Of a stretch of DNA of 64,000 nucleotides, positions 47,687 to 56,995 are shown piece by piece (the first letter of the stretch is position 1; each line of letters begins with the position of its first letter). The stretch is from G963662655 sp963666875. GTDB lineage: Bacteria; Cloacimonadota; Cloacimonadia; Cloacimonadales; JAIOQZ01. The notes beneath the pieces were generated by a model. The model worked only from the letters and a program-made list of their open reading frames with translations. It made no database searches and was not told the DNA's origin. The DNA lies in assembly GCA_963666875.2 (NCBI GenBank), contig CAXXPU010000013.1, positions 65,080 through 129,079 on the forward strand, read 5' to 3'. The position numbers and the translations under genes were made by a program.

Positions 47687-48613
47687 TCACAATGATTTCT
47701 GCATAAGCCAGTTCACCAGACCAAGCTCAATACAATACTTCGATATCTCTTTGAGGGAGCAAAGCTTCACCGTATTACTTGAATATTCTTCAATTAGCGA
47801 TGAATCCAAGGTGTGGTAGAATATAAAGAAGAAATCAGCATTATACCCATTGAAAGCCTCAATATAATACTCGATTTCTTTGCGTGAGGTTTTTGTCTTA
47901 ATCTGCACGAGGGCGCGTTGATTTGTAATGGGCATTGTAAGGTCAAGATCGAAGAATTTCTGTGTTTCTCCTACGGACGATAAGCGCTGCCATCCTGCTC
48001 TGCGAAAGATCAGATCAATAAGTAGCTCGAATTCAGCCCAATGGAGCTCCTTGATAATTGGTATAATTGCGTCTTGCATAGCAAAAAAAGCAGCTTCAGC
48101 ATCCTCCACAATTTCTGATTTCACGCCCTTGATTCGTTCCAGTACATATTTCTCAACCTTTTTCTCGAACTCGCAAATTGTCCCTCGATATGCCATGGTC
48201 TTTGTTAAGTTACCGCTGAGAACATCGAACGTTAGAGGCTTACCAAAACCATCTATATCACTCCAATGACCTATTGTGTTACGATATTTCATATTATCCG
48301 GGTCATTGGTAACCTCCTCATGAGCCTGACACCACCAAAGTTTCCCTTTGTGAAATGTGATCCAATAAGTATCCTTGGGTGCAGTATAGAAAAACTTGAT
48401 TTGATTGAGATGTCTTTCGGCAGCTCCTGCTTTTTTAGAATCTCCTTTATTGTCACGTATTAAGCATTCTTTGACTTTATCCCATTCCTTATTATGGCAA
48501 AGTTCGTGGTCTATCTCGTGGTAACTAAGTTTTACATAGTTGTTCTGAATACACTCTTCTTCGAATTTCCCGCCATCACCGAGTTTGATATAAAGTACGC
48601 ATGGATTATTCAT
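47687..48613 (-). CDS. Mrr-like PD-(D/E)xK restriction endonuclease candidate
   Basis: 308 residues with markedly AT-rich codons compared with neighbours. The C-terminal half (~180-275) has a PD-(D/E)xK nuclease pattern of the Mrr type: helix E-L-L-I-D-L-I-F-R-R-A-G-W, then F-F-D-L-D-L-T-M-P and Q-I-K-T-K (Q-x-K variant). The N-terminal part begins Y-I-K-L-G-D-G-G-K-F-E-E-E-C, which resembles the start of EVE-like domains that precede Mrr domains in modification-dependent enzymes. It is therefore a type IV restriction candidate (inference). No methyltransferase is nearby. It overlaps a small upstream frame by eight bases. Confidence 0.78.
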   Translation of the reverse strand: MNNPCVLYIKLGDGGKFEEECIQNNYVKLSYHEIDHELCHNKEWDKVKECLIRDNKGDSKKAGAAERHLNQIKFFYTAPKDTYWITFHKGKLWWCQAHEEVTNDPDNMKYRNTIGHWSDIDGFGKPLTFDVLSGNLTKTMAYRGTICEFEKKVEKYVLERIKGVKSEIVEDAEAAFFAMQDAIIPIIKELHWAEFELLIDLIFRRAGWQRLSSVGETQKFFDLDLTMPITNQRALVQIKTKTSRKEIEYYIEAFNGYNADFFFIFYHTLDSSLIEEYSSNTVKLCSLKEISKYCIELGLVNWLMQKSL

Positions 48614-48812
48614 GATATGCCTCCAGTATTTTGGGAATAGTTTTAGTGATACATGTTTGTGTCAAGGACTTAATTTTTTGCGATACATTTTGTATGTTTT
48701 GGAGATTCAAATCGACACCTCTTTCAGATATACTCCCGGAATTATCAGTCGATGCGGAAATATTGACCTGCATTACAACAATATACGCATACTGTGGTGT
48801 GGATAACGTCAT
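48606..48812 (-). CDS. Small hypothetical protein upstream of the Mrr-like gene (uncertain)
   Basis: 68 residues if the ATG at 48812 is used. The stop (48606-48608) overlaps the ATG of the nuclease gene by eight bases, as in coupled genes, and the composition is as AT-rich as that gene. The product is polar and helical and matches nothing I know. No good ribosome site is visible at the ATG, and the same stretch also has short frames on the plus strand, so it may be spurious. Confidence 0.35.
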   Translation of the reverse strand: MTLSTPQYAYIVVMQVNISASTDNSGSISERGVDLNLQNIQNVSQKIKSLTQTCITKTIPKILEAYHE

Positions 48813-48936
48813 CAAATAAGCATCGACCAAGAGATTACGGAAAAATGGTGGTATTCCTTCATCGCTTTCTGCTTGACAACATGGACCATTCAAAACACAT
48901 GTATGGACAAAGAGTAAACAACGATTGGAGACAAGC

Positions 48937-50136
48937 ATGAAAGAGTGGAATCAAATCCTTCGAAAGAGCGAGGACTACCGTGACGACATGGTGCGGTTCC
49001 TGAAAGATATCGTATCGATCCCGTCCTATAGCTGCCAGGAACAGGAGGTGGTGGAGCGGATCGTGCAGGAGATGAAGAAGCTGGAATTCGACGAGGCGTA
49101 CAGCGACAAGCTGGGCAACGCGGTCGGAAAGATGGGCAACGGCGAGACGGTCGTGCTCTTCGACGCGCACATCGACGTGGTTGGCATCGGCGATCCCGAT
49201 AGCTGGGACTACCCGCCCTTTCCCGCCTTCGAGAAATACGGCAAGATATATGGACGCGGAAGCGTCGATGAAAAGCCCGCCGCAGCCTGCATGGCATACG
49301 CCGCGCGGATCATGAAAGACCTCGACCTGCTGGACGGCATCACGCTCTACTGCGTGTGTTCGGTGATGGAAGAGGACTGCGACGGCCTTCCGCTGACGCA
49401 CATCTTCGAAAACGAAGGAATCAAGCCCGACTTCGTGGTGCTGGGCGAACCGACCGACCTGCACGTCTATCGCGGTCACCGCGGCAGGATGGAGGTTATC
49501 GTCCGCACGAAGGGTAAATCCGCCCACGGCGCGCACGAGCACCTCGGCGACAACGCCGTCTATAAGATGGCACCCATCATCGAGGGCATCGAAAAGCTCA
49601 ACCACAGGCTGAAGGACGATCCCTTCCTCGGCAAGGGCACCATCACCATCTCGCAGATCACCTCGACCAGCCCGTCGCTGTGCTCGGTGGCGGACAGTTG
49701 CGAAATCTACCTCGATCGCCGCATGACCGTCGGCGAGACCAAGGAATCGGTGGTCGCGGAACTCAGGGAGATCACCGGCGACAATGCGGAGATCATCATT
49801 CCCGAATACGACGCGGTTAGCTGGAAGGGTTACCAGGTGAATCAGGAAAAGGTGTTTCCCACCTGGATCCTGCCCGAGAATCACGTACTGGTCAAGGCAG
49901 CGAAGGAAGCCGCCGATCTGGCCATCATCCCGCCCAAGCCGGTCGGACGCTGGTCGTTCTCGACCAACGGCGTGTCCAGCATGGGACGTTTCGGTATCCC
50001 GTCGATCGGTTTCGCGCCCGGTAGAGAGGAATTCTCGCACTCGACGGAAGAGCACGTGAAGATCAGCGATCTGGTATTCGCGACGCAGTTCTACGCGGCG
50101 TTTCCGTCCATCCTGAAGCAACAATTGAAGAAATAA
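48937..50136 (+). CDS. M20-family metallohydrolase (YgeY-like)
   Basis: 399 residues from the ATG at 48937, which is preceded by GGAGAC; a start twelve bases upstream (TTG) would overlap that site. The M20 zinc ligands are present: D-A-H-I-D-V-V (~75), G-S-V-D-E-K-P-A-A (~110), the catalytic E-E-D pair (~150), and the C-terminal H-S-T-E-E-H. The overall pattern is that of YgeY, described in databases as a selenium-metabolism hydrolase, but no selenium genes are visible. The exact substrate (an N-acyl or carbamoyl amino acid?) is unknown. pfp follows after 14 bases. Confidence 0.85.
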   Translation: MKEWNQILRKSEDYRDDMVRFLKDIVSIPSYSCQEQEVVERIVQEMKKLEFDEAYSDKLGNAVGKMGNGETVVLFDAHIDVVGIGDPDSWDYPPFPAFEKYGKIYGRGSVDEKPAAACMAYAARIMKDLDLLDGITLYCVCSVMEEDCDGLPLTHIFENEGIKPDFVVLGEPTDLHVYRGHRGRMEVIVRTKGKSAHGAHEHLGDNAVYKMAPIIEGIEKLNHRLKDDPFLGKGTITISQITSTSPSLCSVADSCEIYLDRRMTVGETKESVVAELREITGDNAEIIIPEYDAVSWKGYQVNQEKVFPTWILPENHVLVKAAKEAADLAIIPPKPVGRWSFSTNGVSSMGRFGIPSIGFAPGREEFSHSTEEHVKISDLVFATQFYAAFPSILKQQLKK

Positions 50137-50150
50137 ACTGGAGGATCATT

Positions 50151-51368
50151 ATGGCATTGCAAGGTAATGTAGTTGTCGCGCAGGGCGGCGGACCAACAGC
50201 GGTAATCAATCAATCGCTGGTGGGCGTCGTGCTGGAATCGCGCAAATTTTTCCAGGTCAGCCGTGTCTATGGCGCTGTCCACGGCGTGCGCGGCATCATT
50301 GACGAGAATTTTGTCGATCTGACCCAAGAGACCACAAACAATCTCGAGAAGGTCGCCTGCACTCCATCGGCGGCGCTTCTCTCCACCCGCGACAAACCGG
50401 ACGAAGCGTACTGCCGCGAGATTTTCAAAGCGCTCAAGGCGCACGATGCCCGTTACTTCTTCTACATCGGCGGTAACGACTCCGCCGACACGGTGCGCAT
50501 CGTCAACCACGAAGCGGAGCGCGCAGGATACGAGTTCCGCGCCATTCATATTCCCAAGACCATCGACAATGACCTGGTGCTGAACGACCACACGCCGGGC
50601 TATCCGTCCGCGGCGCGTTTCGTGGCGTCCGCCTTCATCGGCGCGAACCTCGACAACCGCTCCATCCCGGGTGTCTATATCGGTGTGGTGATGGGACGTC
50701 ACGCGGGATTTCTCACCGCTGCCTCCGCGCTGGCGAAGAAGTACCCGGACGACGGCCCGCATCTGATCTATCTGCCGGAACGCGCCTTCGACGTGAACAA
50801 GTTCCTCGATGACGTCAAGAAGGTCTATGACCAGTATGGACGCTGCGTAATCGCGGTTTCGGAAGGAATCAAGGACAATTCGGGTCAGGAGATCGTGACA
50901 CAGCTCGTCGATAACGTCGAGCGCGACCAGCACGGCAACGTACAGCTCTCCGGTACCGGCGTACTGGGCGACCTGCTCGCCAAGTACATCAAGAAGCATC
51001 TGAAGATCAAACGCGTGCGCTCGGATACATTCGGCTATCTGCAAAGATCATTTGTGGAATGCGTCTCGGATGTCGATCAGAACGAAGCGCGTGAAGTGGG
51101 TGAAAAGGCCGCACAATACGCAATCTGGCACGATCTGGATGGCTCGATCACCATTCAGCGTACCGGGTATTACTCGGTCGATTACAAGCTGGTCAGGCTG
51201 GATGAGGTGGCGGGAAAGACGCGCGTCATGCCGGATATATTCATCAATCAGGAAGCGAACAACGTAACGGACGACTTCCGCTATTATATGCGACCGCTTC
51301 TCGGTTCAGGATTCCACCAGCCGCATCGCCTCAGGGCGCCTCAGGTGGCGAAGGTTCTGAATAAGTAG
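50151..51368 (+). CDS. pfp: PPi-dependent phosphofructokinase
   Basis: 405 residues of the phosphofructokinase A family. The phosphoryl-donor loop reads G-G-N-D-S, with Asp where ATP-dependent enzymes have Gly, and the next loop reads P-K-T-I-D-N-D, with Lys where ATP enzymes have Gly: both are signs of PPi use. The catalytic T-I-D-N-D and M-G-R-H-A-G motifs are intact. It would interconvert fructose 6-phosphate and fructose 1,6-bisphosphate reversibly, saving ATP in an anaerobe. It is preceded by an ACTGGAGG ribosome site and followed by repeat A5. Confidence 0.94.
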   Translation: MALQGNVVVAQGGGPTAVINQSLVGVVLESRKFFQVSRVYGAVHGVRGIIDENFVDLTQETTNNLEKVACTPSAALLSTRDKPDEAYCREIFKALKAHDARYFFYIGGNDSADTVRIVNHEAERAGYEFRAIHIPKTIDNDLVLNDHTPGYPSAARFVASAFIGANLDNRSIPGVYIGVVMGRHAGFLTAASALAKKYPDDGPHLIYLPERAFDVNKFLDDVKKVYDQYGRCVIAVSEGIKDNSGQEIVTQLVDNVERDQHGNVQLSGTGVLGDLLAKYIKKHLKIKRVRSDTFGYLQRSFVECVSDVDQNEAREVGEKAAQYAIWHDLDGSITIQRTGYYSVDYKLVRLDEVAGKTRVMPDIFINQEANNVTDDFRYYMRPLLGSGFHQPHRLRAPQVAKVLNK

Positions 51369-51377
51369 GATAATGTA

Positions 51378-51505
51378 AACCCCCCTTTGTCCCCCTTTAT
51401 CAGGGGGGTGAGAGAACGGACAAGCTTACGATGTTGGTCCACTTGTTAGACGCAAACTTGCTCACTTTCTCACCCCCCTGACAAGGGGGAACAAAGGGGG
51501 GTTAT
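51378..51505. repeat. Palindromic intergenic repeat, family A, copy 5
   Basis: Arms AACCCCCCTTTGTCCCCC and the reverse complement around a longer spacer (~57 bases). It lies between the convergent pfp and glnS genes, ending eight bases from the glnS stop. Confidence 0.9.
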
Positions 51506-51512
51506 TTCTTTA

Positions 51513-53213
51513 TCAATTATTTTCCGATCGCATAGCCTTGGCGAATGTATCGCGTAGCGGCACGGTGCGATTGATAACCACGCGACCATCCTTCGTATCC
51601 GGATCCACGTAAAAATATCCCTGCCTGAGGAACTGGAAATACGTTCCGGGCGCGGCATCTTTCAACAACGGTTCTCCCTTGGCGGTGGTCTCGATCAGCG
51701 AATCGGGATTGAGAATCTCGTGGAAATCGCTGTATTCCGCCGGGTTATCGACGTTAAACAGGTGATCGTAGAGCCGCACTTCGATATCGACCGCGTGCTT
51801 TACGGAGACCCAGTGCGAAGTTCCCTTCACCTTGCGTCCGTCTTCCGTCCATCCACCGCGTGAATTCGGATCGTAGGTGCAGTGAATTTCGGTGATGTTT
51901 CCGTCGCTGTCGGTCTCGTAGCCGGTGCAGGTCACGTAATAAGCGTGTTTGAGCCTGATTTCCTTTCCCGGAGCCAGGCGGAAGTATTTCTTGGGTGGAT
52001 CGATCATGAAATCTTCCCGCTCAATCCATAATTCCCTGCTGAACGGAATCTTACGCGATCCGGCATTCTTGTCCTCGGGATTGTTCTCCGCGTCGAGCCA
52101 CTCTTCCTCGCCTTCCGGATAGTTATCGATGATCACTTTCACCGGGTCGAGTACCGCCATCACGCGAGCGGCTCTCTTGTTGAGGTCTTCGCGCAGGCAG
52201 AAGTAGAGCAGGCTGATATCGGCAGTGCTGTTGCTTTTGGCGATACCGATGCGATCGAGGAAATCCAGGATCGACGCAGGTGTGAAGCCGCGACGACGCA
52301 GACCGGCGATAGTCGGCATACGAGGATCGTCCCAACCATTGACGATCTTCTCTTCCACCAACGCGCGGAGTTTGCGCTTGCTCATCAGCGTGTAGCCGAT
52401 ATTAAGACGGGCGAATTCGATCTGTTGCGGGTGGCTCGGCACCGGAAGCTGATCGAGAAACCAGTCGTACAGCGGACGGTGGTCTTCAAACTCGAGTGTG
52501 CAGAGCGAGTGGGTGATCTTCTCCAGCGCGTCAGACATGCAGTGCGTGTAGTCGTACATAGGGTAGATGCACCATTTATCGCCGGTTCGGTGGTGGTGCG
52601 CCTTGCGGATACGATAGACGACCGGGTCGCGCATGTTGAGGTTGGGCGACGCCATATCTATCTTCGCGCGCAGTGTGAGCGTGCCGTCTTCGTGTTTGCC
52701 GTCCTTCATTTCCTGGAAGAGTCGGAGGTTATCCTCGATCGGGCGGTTGCGGAAGGGGCTTTCCTTGCCCGGTTCGGTCAGCGTTCCGCGGTGTTCGCGA
52801 ATCTGGTCGGGTGTCAGCTCATCGACGAACGCCTTGCCGTCCCGAATCAGTTGCACGGCGTATTCGTAGAGAGCGTCGAAGTAATCGGACGCGAAGTAGA
52901 GCCGGTCTTCCCAGTCGAATCCCAGCCAGTGGATGTCCTCCATGATCGAATCGACGTACTCGACCTCTTCTTTGGTCGGATTGGTGTCGTCGAACCGGAG
53001 GTTGCAGGCGCCTTTGTAGTCTCGGGCGATGCCGAAATTGAGGCAGATGGATTTGGCGTGTCCGATGTGGATGTAGCCGTTTGGTTCCGGCGGAAATCGG
53101 GTCGCGACGCGATTGCCGTTCTTGCCGGTCTCCAGATCGTTGTCTATGATGTTCCGAATGAAATTCGATTTCGATTCCTCGGTCGTTTCGTTGTTCTTTA
53201 TTTCTTCGCTCAT
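51513..53213 (-). CDS. glnS: Glutaminyl-tRNA synthetase
   Basis: A 566-residue class I synthetase that charges tRNA-Gln. The catalytic domain has P-P-E-P-N-G-Y-I-H-I-G-H-A-K (HIGH, ~52) and the KMSKS-type loop L-M-S-K-R-K-L (~280), followed by the C-terminal anticodon-binding beta-barrel. Presence of GlnRS implies direct charging of glutamine rather than the amidotransferase route, although both can coexist. It lies seven bases downstream of the MBL gene on the same strand. Confidence 0.97.
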   Translation of the reverse strand: MSEEIKNNETTEESKSNFIRNIIDNDLETGKNGNRVATRFPPEPNGYIHIGHAKSICLNFGIARDYKGACNLRFDDTNPTKEEVEYVDSIMEDIHWLGFDWEDRLYFASDYFDALYEYAVQLIRDGKAFVDELTPDQIREHRGTLTEPGKESPFRNRPIEDNLRLFQEMKDGKHEDGTLTLRAKIDMASPNLNMRDPVVYRIRKAHHHRTGDKWCIYPMYDYTHCMSDALEKITHSLCTLEFEDHRPLYDWFLDQLPVPSHPQQIEFARLNIGYTLMSKRKLRALVEEKIVNGWDDPRMPTIAGLRRRGFTPASILDFLDRIGIAKSNSTADISLLYFCLREDLNKRAARVMAVLDPVKVIIDNYPEGEEEWLDAENNPEDKNAGSRKIPFSRELWIEREDFMIDPPKKYFRLAPGKEIRLKHAYYVTCTGYETDSDGNITEIHCTYDPNSRGGWTEDGRKVKGTSHWVSVKHAVDIEVRLYDHLFNVDNPAEYSDFHEILNPDSLIETTAKGEPLLKDAAPGTYFQFLRQGYFYVDPDTKDGRVVINRTVPLRDTFAKAMRSENN

Positions 53214-53220
53214 TGGTACC

Positions 53221-54066
53221 TCACCAGGGAAATTGTTCGTCGATGCGCACCGATTTCACGTCCTTGTCGTGGGCGAGGAACAGCAGTCCCCTGCTCGGGC
53301 GCAATTCGTCGAGTATCATGCGTTTGTATCGGAAAGACCGGGTTCGATCGACCTCGTATGCGGAGGTCACCGAGGGTCTCAGGTGTTCCTTCTGCGGGAA
53401 GATGTCGCCGCCATAGTAGGCGAGATCTCCGCCGCTTTCGACGCGAGCCACCTGGAAGCCGTTGGAGTGCCCTCCCGCCAGGATCAGCCTGATCTCCGGA
53501 GTCAGATCGACATCGCCGTTGACCAGTCGAAATTTCTCGCTTTCTTCCAGCAGACGAAGCTGATGGTCGAATTGATAGGCGGAAGCGTTGAGTTCGTCGG
53601 GGTGGCGCGCTGTGGTCCACTCGATTTCCTGGATGTAGTGAATGGCATTGGGAAAAGTCAGCTCGTCCCCGTTGCCGAAATCACTTACCACGCCTCCAGC
53701 ATGATCGAAATGTAGATGGGTCATGATCACACCGTCGATATCCTCTCGCCTGTAGCCGACTTTCTCGAGGTTTTCCACGAGTGTGAATTCGGATGCCCTG
53801 TATATCTTTTTCTCTTTTTCGCTGATGCGGTTGCCCAGTCCGGTATCGATCAGGAACACCTTCTCGCCGGTGTCCAGGAGCAGCAGGTTAAAATCCATCC
53901 GGATGCGATGTTTCTCGTCGATTTCGACGTTTCGCTCCCAGATGGCCTGCGGCAGGATACCCATCGCGGCGCCGCCATCCGACCAGAAATGCCCTGCGGA
54001 GATTATCCTACTCTTGATTGCTCCGATTCGGACGACGCGGTCTTCTTCTTCTACGCGGTTTGGCAT
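53221..54066 (-). CDS. MBL-fold metallo-hydrolase
   Basis: 281 residues with the metal-binding motif M-T-H-L-H-F-D-H-A-G-G (~100), a further His in G-G-H-S-N-G, and the late H-D of the fold. I place the start at the ATG at 54066, which has AAGGA at good spacing; it overlaps the end of jag by 59 bases. No later standard start exists before the conserved N-terminal strand (R-I-I-S-A-G). Substrate unknown. It lies between jag and glnS, so it is probably carried by the rpmH-yidC-jag transcript. Confidence 0.85.
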   Translation of the reverse strand: MPNRVEEEDRVVRIGAIKSRIISAGHFWSDGGAAMGILPQAIWERNVEIDEKHRIRMDFNLLLLDTGEKVFLIDTGLGNRISEKEKKIYRASEFTLVENLEKVGYRREDIDGVIMTHLHFDHAGGVVSDFGNGDELTFPNAIHYIQEIEWTTARHPDELNASAYQFDHQLRLLEESEKFRLVNGDVDLTPEIRLILAGGHSNGFQVARVESGGDLAYYGGDIFPQKEHLRPSVTSAYEVDRTRSFRYKRMILDELRPSRGLLFLAHDKDVKSVRIDEQFPW

Positions 54067-54751
54067 TTTGCGTTCCTTCATCCTGTCGCGGATTCTTTGC
54101 GGCCTCATTTTCAGCGCTGGGTTTCTCATCCGAGTCCGGCATCACCACAACGCGCTTCATTTCGCCTTTTCCGACGGTCATGGTGCGCAGGTTATCGTCC
54201 TTTTCGATATAGCGATGGATCACCTTGCGATCGGATGCACGCATGGGATCGAAAGTATAGCTTCTCTTACGCTGTTTCACTTTCTGGGCGATGTCGCGGG
54301 CCTTGCCGAGAATCTGTTTCTCGTGATTCTGGCGATATCCCTCGCAATCCACCACCACCTGAACGTCGTCGATGCCCTTGTTGAGCAGCATTCGATTGAC
54401 AAGGTGCTGGATGCTGTTCAGCAGCCGGCCATCCTTGCCGATCACGAAGCCCTTTTCCTTCACGCCCACCAGATCGACCAGCACGGTGTCGTTCTTCTTC
54501 TGGGTGGTGATTTTCTGGTATTCCACGTCCATGTGCTTGAGGACGCCCTCGATGAACATCTTGACGCCGTCGTCGTCCTGTTGCAGCATGAAATTGATCA
54601 CAACCGGCTTGGCGCCGAAAAGATTGAAGAAACCGTTGGAACCCTTATCGATGATTTCGTAGGTAAACTGGTTCCGTTTCAGATTGAATTCTTTCATGAA
54701 GCCGGTTACGACCTCGAATTCTGATTTTCCCTGTCGTTTGACTATTTTCAT
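54008..54751 (-). CDS. jag: RNA-binding protein Jag/KhpB
   Basis: 247 residues. The N-terminal Jag domain (~1-55) has K-G-x-x-G-F-F-N-L-F-G; a KH domain follows with I-G-K-D-G-R-L-L (~105) and then an R3H domain (M-R-A-S-D-R-K-V-I-H-R-Y, ~172). The tail from ~210 is disordered and highly basic (R-R-R-R-R-P-R-R-P). The gene follows yidC after 27 bases, the usual order in many bacteria. It is thought to bind RNA in growth and division control. Confidence 0.93.
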   Translation of the reverse strand: MKIVKRQGKSEFEVVTGFMKEFNLKRNQFTYEIIDKGSNGFFNLFGAKPVVINFMLQQDDDGVKMFIEGVLKHMDVEYQKITTQKKNDTVLVDLVGVKEKGFVIGKDGRLLNSIQHLVNRMLLNKGIDDVQVVVDCEGYRQNHEKQILGKARDIAQKVKQRKRSYTFDPMRASDRKVIHRYIEKDDNLRTMTVGKGEMKRVVVMPDSDEKPSAENEAAKNPRQDEGTQNAKPRRRRRPRRPNRSNQE

Positions 54752-54778
54752 TGTAAAAACCTCGTTTAAAAATTCTGA

Positions 54779-56419
54779 TCAGCTTGCGGAAGCGGCTTTC
54801 TTGCGCTTCCCCATGATGTACATCTGGACAATGGACAAGATATTGAAGATCGTCCAGTACAGTACGAGTCCGGATGATAAGCCGGCAAAAATCCACACCA
54901 TCATCACAGGCATGACGTAAAGCATCATCTTCTGTGTCTGGGCGGCGGCTTTCTGTTTTTCGTCCATGTCGCCGGTATTCTGAGGCGGTGTCATCATCTT
55001 TTGCTGCACGAACATGAACACGCCCATGGCGATGGGCAGGATGTAGTACGGATCCGGCGCGGAGAGGTCGCTCAGCCACAGCATGAAGTTCGCCTGTCGC
55101 AGCTCGACCGAATAGCGTAATGCCGGATAGAGCGCGAACAGGATCGGCATCTGAAGCAGCGTCGGGAGGCATCCGCCCAGCGGACTGACCCCGTGCTCCT
55201 TGTAGAGCTTCTGCATCTCGGCGTTCATCTGACGCGGATCGCCCTTGTACTTCTGCTGGATTTCCTTCACCTTGGGCTGGACCTTCTGCATCTTCTGTCC
55301 GGATTCGAGGGTCTTGTGCGTCAGCGGATAGACCACGATCTTGATGATGATCGAGAAGATGATAATATCGATACCGTAGTTCGGGACCACCTTGTAGAGC
55401 CACCCGAGGAACGTGAGGAAAAACTTGCTGAGCCATTGCAGCCACTTCCATCCGATCTCCGCGAAATTCTCCATTCCGCTTCCGAAATCATCCTCGAGCA
55501 TGCTGGCGATCAGCGGACCGATAAAGACGGTGTAGCGATGCTGAATCTCCCACGGGTGATCCGAGTTGTCGATTCGGATGGACATGCCCGGGCTGTCACC
55601 TCGGTCGGAGCCGTTCAGTTGATTAGCGCGAACCAAATTGTCGGGTATCACCGCGATGCCGAAATACTTGGTGCGGACACCTGCCCAGTCGATGTTGCCG
55701 TTGAGTGTTCGCGGCTCTTTCGCCAGTTTGGCAAGAGTTAGTTTCTCGATACTGTTATCGATCTGCGCCACGATCTTGTAGTCGGCATTCTTGTGTTTGA
55801 TGTACTTCTCGGTATCGCGCAGACCAGAATTGAACGAGAAGTCGTAGCCTTTGACATCCTGTCCGGTGTTGACACTGAAATCGACTTCGAGACGGTAGTC
55901 GTCTGTCAGAAGAAAGTGCTTTTCGATCAGGTGCTGGCCGGTTTCGTTCGCGAGGTAGAACACCAGCTCGGTGTTACCGTCGCGGTCGATGGTCTCAACC
56001 TGATAGACCATGTTCGAGATATCGATATTGCCGGCATCGGTTTCGATGGGAAATCCCTCGAAGCAAAGCGTGCGCTGTTCTTCGGGGATGAGCTGAACGT
56101 GCTTCGTGCGATCCATCGATTGATAGTCTTTCAAGACGGCTTTCGTGAGACATGCTCCCAGCGTGGAAAAGGTCAGTGCGAGCTTTTCGTTCTCGATCGT
56201 GACGAATTCCTCTTCGACCGAAGTATCCATCGCGAGCGTTCCGGTCGGCCTGGCTGGAGTACTGCTCGAGTCGATTTTCGCGGGGGCGGTTGCGGGTGCT
56301 TCCTGGACCGCTTCGGTTGCCTGGGGTTCGGTTTTGTCTTTAGGTGCCCAGATAAATTGGCTGAAGAACCAATAGACGATAAAAATCAGGACGATCGCGA
56401 TGATTGTTCGCTTATCCAA
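54779..56419 (-). CDS. yidC: Membrane protein insertase YidC
   Basis: 546 residues. One N-terminal transmembrane helix (I-I-A-I-V-L-I-F-I-V-Y-W-F-F) is followed by a Pro/Ala-rich linker and the large periplasmic domain (~60-330). The C-terminal core (~345-540) has the five-helix YidC pattern and the P-L-G-G-C-L-P-T-L-L-Q-M-P-I motif. A long periplasmic domain marks the Gram-negative type. The gene lies between yidD and jag, 12 bases after yidD. Confidence 0.97.
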   Translation of the reverse strand: MDKRTIIAIVLIFIVYWFFSQFIWAPKDKTEPQATEAVQEAPATAPAKIDSSSTPARPTGTLAMDTSVEEEFVTIENEKLALTFSTLGACLTKAVLKDYQSMDRTKHVQLIPEEQRTLCFEGFPIETDAGNIDISNMVYQVETIDRDGNTELVFYLANETGQHLIEKHFLLTDDYRLEVDFSVNTGQDVKGYDFSFNSGLRDTEKYIKHKNADYKIVAQIDNSIEKLTLAKLAKEPRTLNGNIDWAGVRTKYFGIAVIPDNLVRANQLNGSDRGDSPGMSIRIDNSDHPWEIQHRYTVFIGPLIASMLEDDFGSGMENFAEIGWKWLQWLSKFFLTFLGWLYKVVPNYGIDIIIFSIIIKIVVYPLTHKTLESGQKMQKVQPKVKEIQQKYKGDPRQMNAEMQKLYKEHGVSPLGGCLPTLLQMPILFALYPALRYSVELRQANFMLWLSDLSAPDPYYILPIAMGVFMFVQQKMMTPPQNTGDMDEKQKAAAQTQKMMLYVMPVMMVWIFAGLSSGLVLYWTIFNILSIVQMYIMGKRKKAASAS

Positions 56420-56431
56420 AATTCCTCCTGG

Positions 56432-56650
56432 TCATGGTAGAGGGTCGTGCCCTCCAGGATGAAACGGATGACATTTCAGTATCCGTTTGACAGACAGGAG
56501 TAATGCTTTCGGAAACGAGTACTTCTGAAAAGCTTGATAAGAATATTCGCTGCAGGTGGGTGTAAAGCGGCACGACGGCGGTAGGAACGGAGATATCCCC
56601 TTCCTGTACGTGGAGATCATGATCAATGCGATCCGATTGAAAATCCGCAT
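56432..56650 (-). CDS. yidD: Membrane protein insertion efficiency factor YidD
   Basis: 72 residues, with Y-R-K-G-I-S-P-F-L-P-P-S-C-R-F-T-P-T-C-S-E-Y, the family signature, and a C-terminal H-P-G-G-H-D-P. It aids insertion of proteins with YidC. One base separates it from rnpA. Confidence 0.96.
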   Translation of the reverse strand: MRIFNRIALIMISTYRKGISPFLPPSCRFTPTCSEYSYQAFQKYSFPKALLLSVKRILKCHPFHPGGHDPLP

Positions 56651-56651
56651 G

Positions 56652-56987
56652 TTACGAACTCACTCCGGCGCTCAGGCGTGAAAAAAATCTTTCCAGTTCG
56701 AACGATAATTCGTTCCAGTTTGCTTCCGCAGCGCCGATGCGCGCGATAATGAGAATCTTTTCAGGCAGCTCATGATACTGCCCGTGTTCTCGTATAAACG
56801 CCCTGATCCGCCGTTTGACCTTGTTTCGCTTTACTGCCTTCCCGACCTTCTTACCTGCAACGATCCCAACATAGAGGTGCGGCGCGGTCCCGTTATAAAC
56901 AAGAAAAGTGAACCGTCTTCCGGGAAACCGCCTGTGGTCGGAATAAACCTCGTTAAATTCGTTCTGTTTCCGAATCACTCCATACAT
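56652..56987 (-). CDS. rnpA: Ribonuclease P protein component
   Basis: 111 residues, with the basic K-R-N-K-V-K-R-R-I-R motif (~55) typical of RnpA. It assists the RNase P RNA in cutting 5' leaders from tRNA precursors. It is the second gene after rpmH on the minus strand, eight bases from it. Confidence 0.96.
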   Translation of the reverse strand: MYGVIRKQNEFNEVYSDHRRFPGRRFTFLVYNGTAPHLYVGIVAGKKVGKAVKRNKVKRRIRAFIREHGQYHELPEKILIIARIGAAEANWNELSFELERFFSRLSAGVSS

Positions 56988-56995
56988 TCAAATCA

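Noticed and set aside
48798..48806. DnaA box TTATCCACA as evidence for a replication origin
   Set aside because: A single copy, in a gene-coding or intergenic AT-rich region, without other boxes or an AT-rich unwinding region that I could identify.
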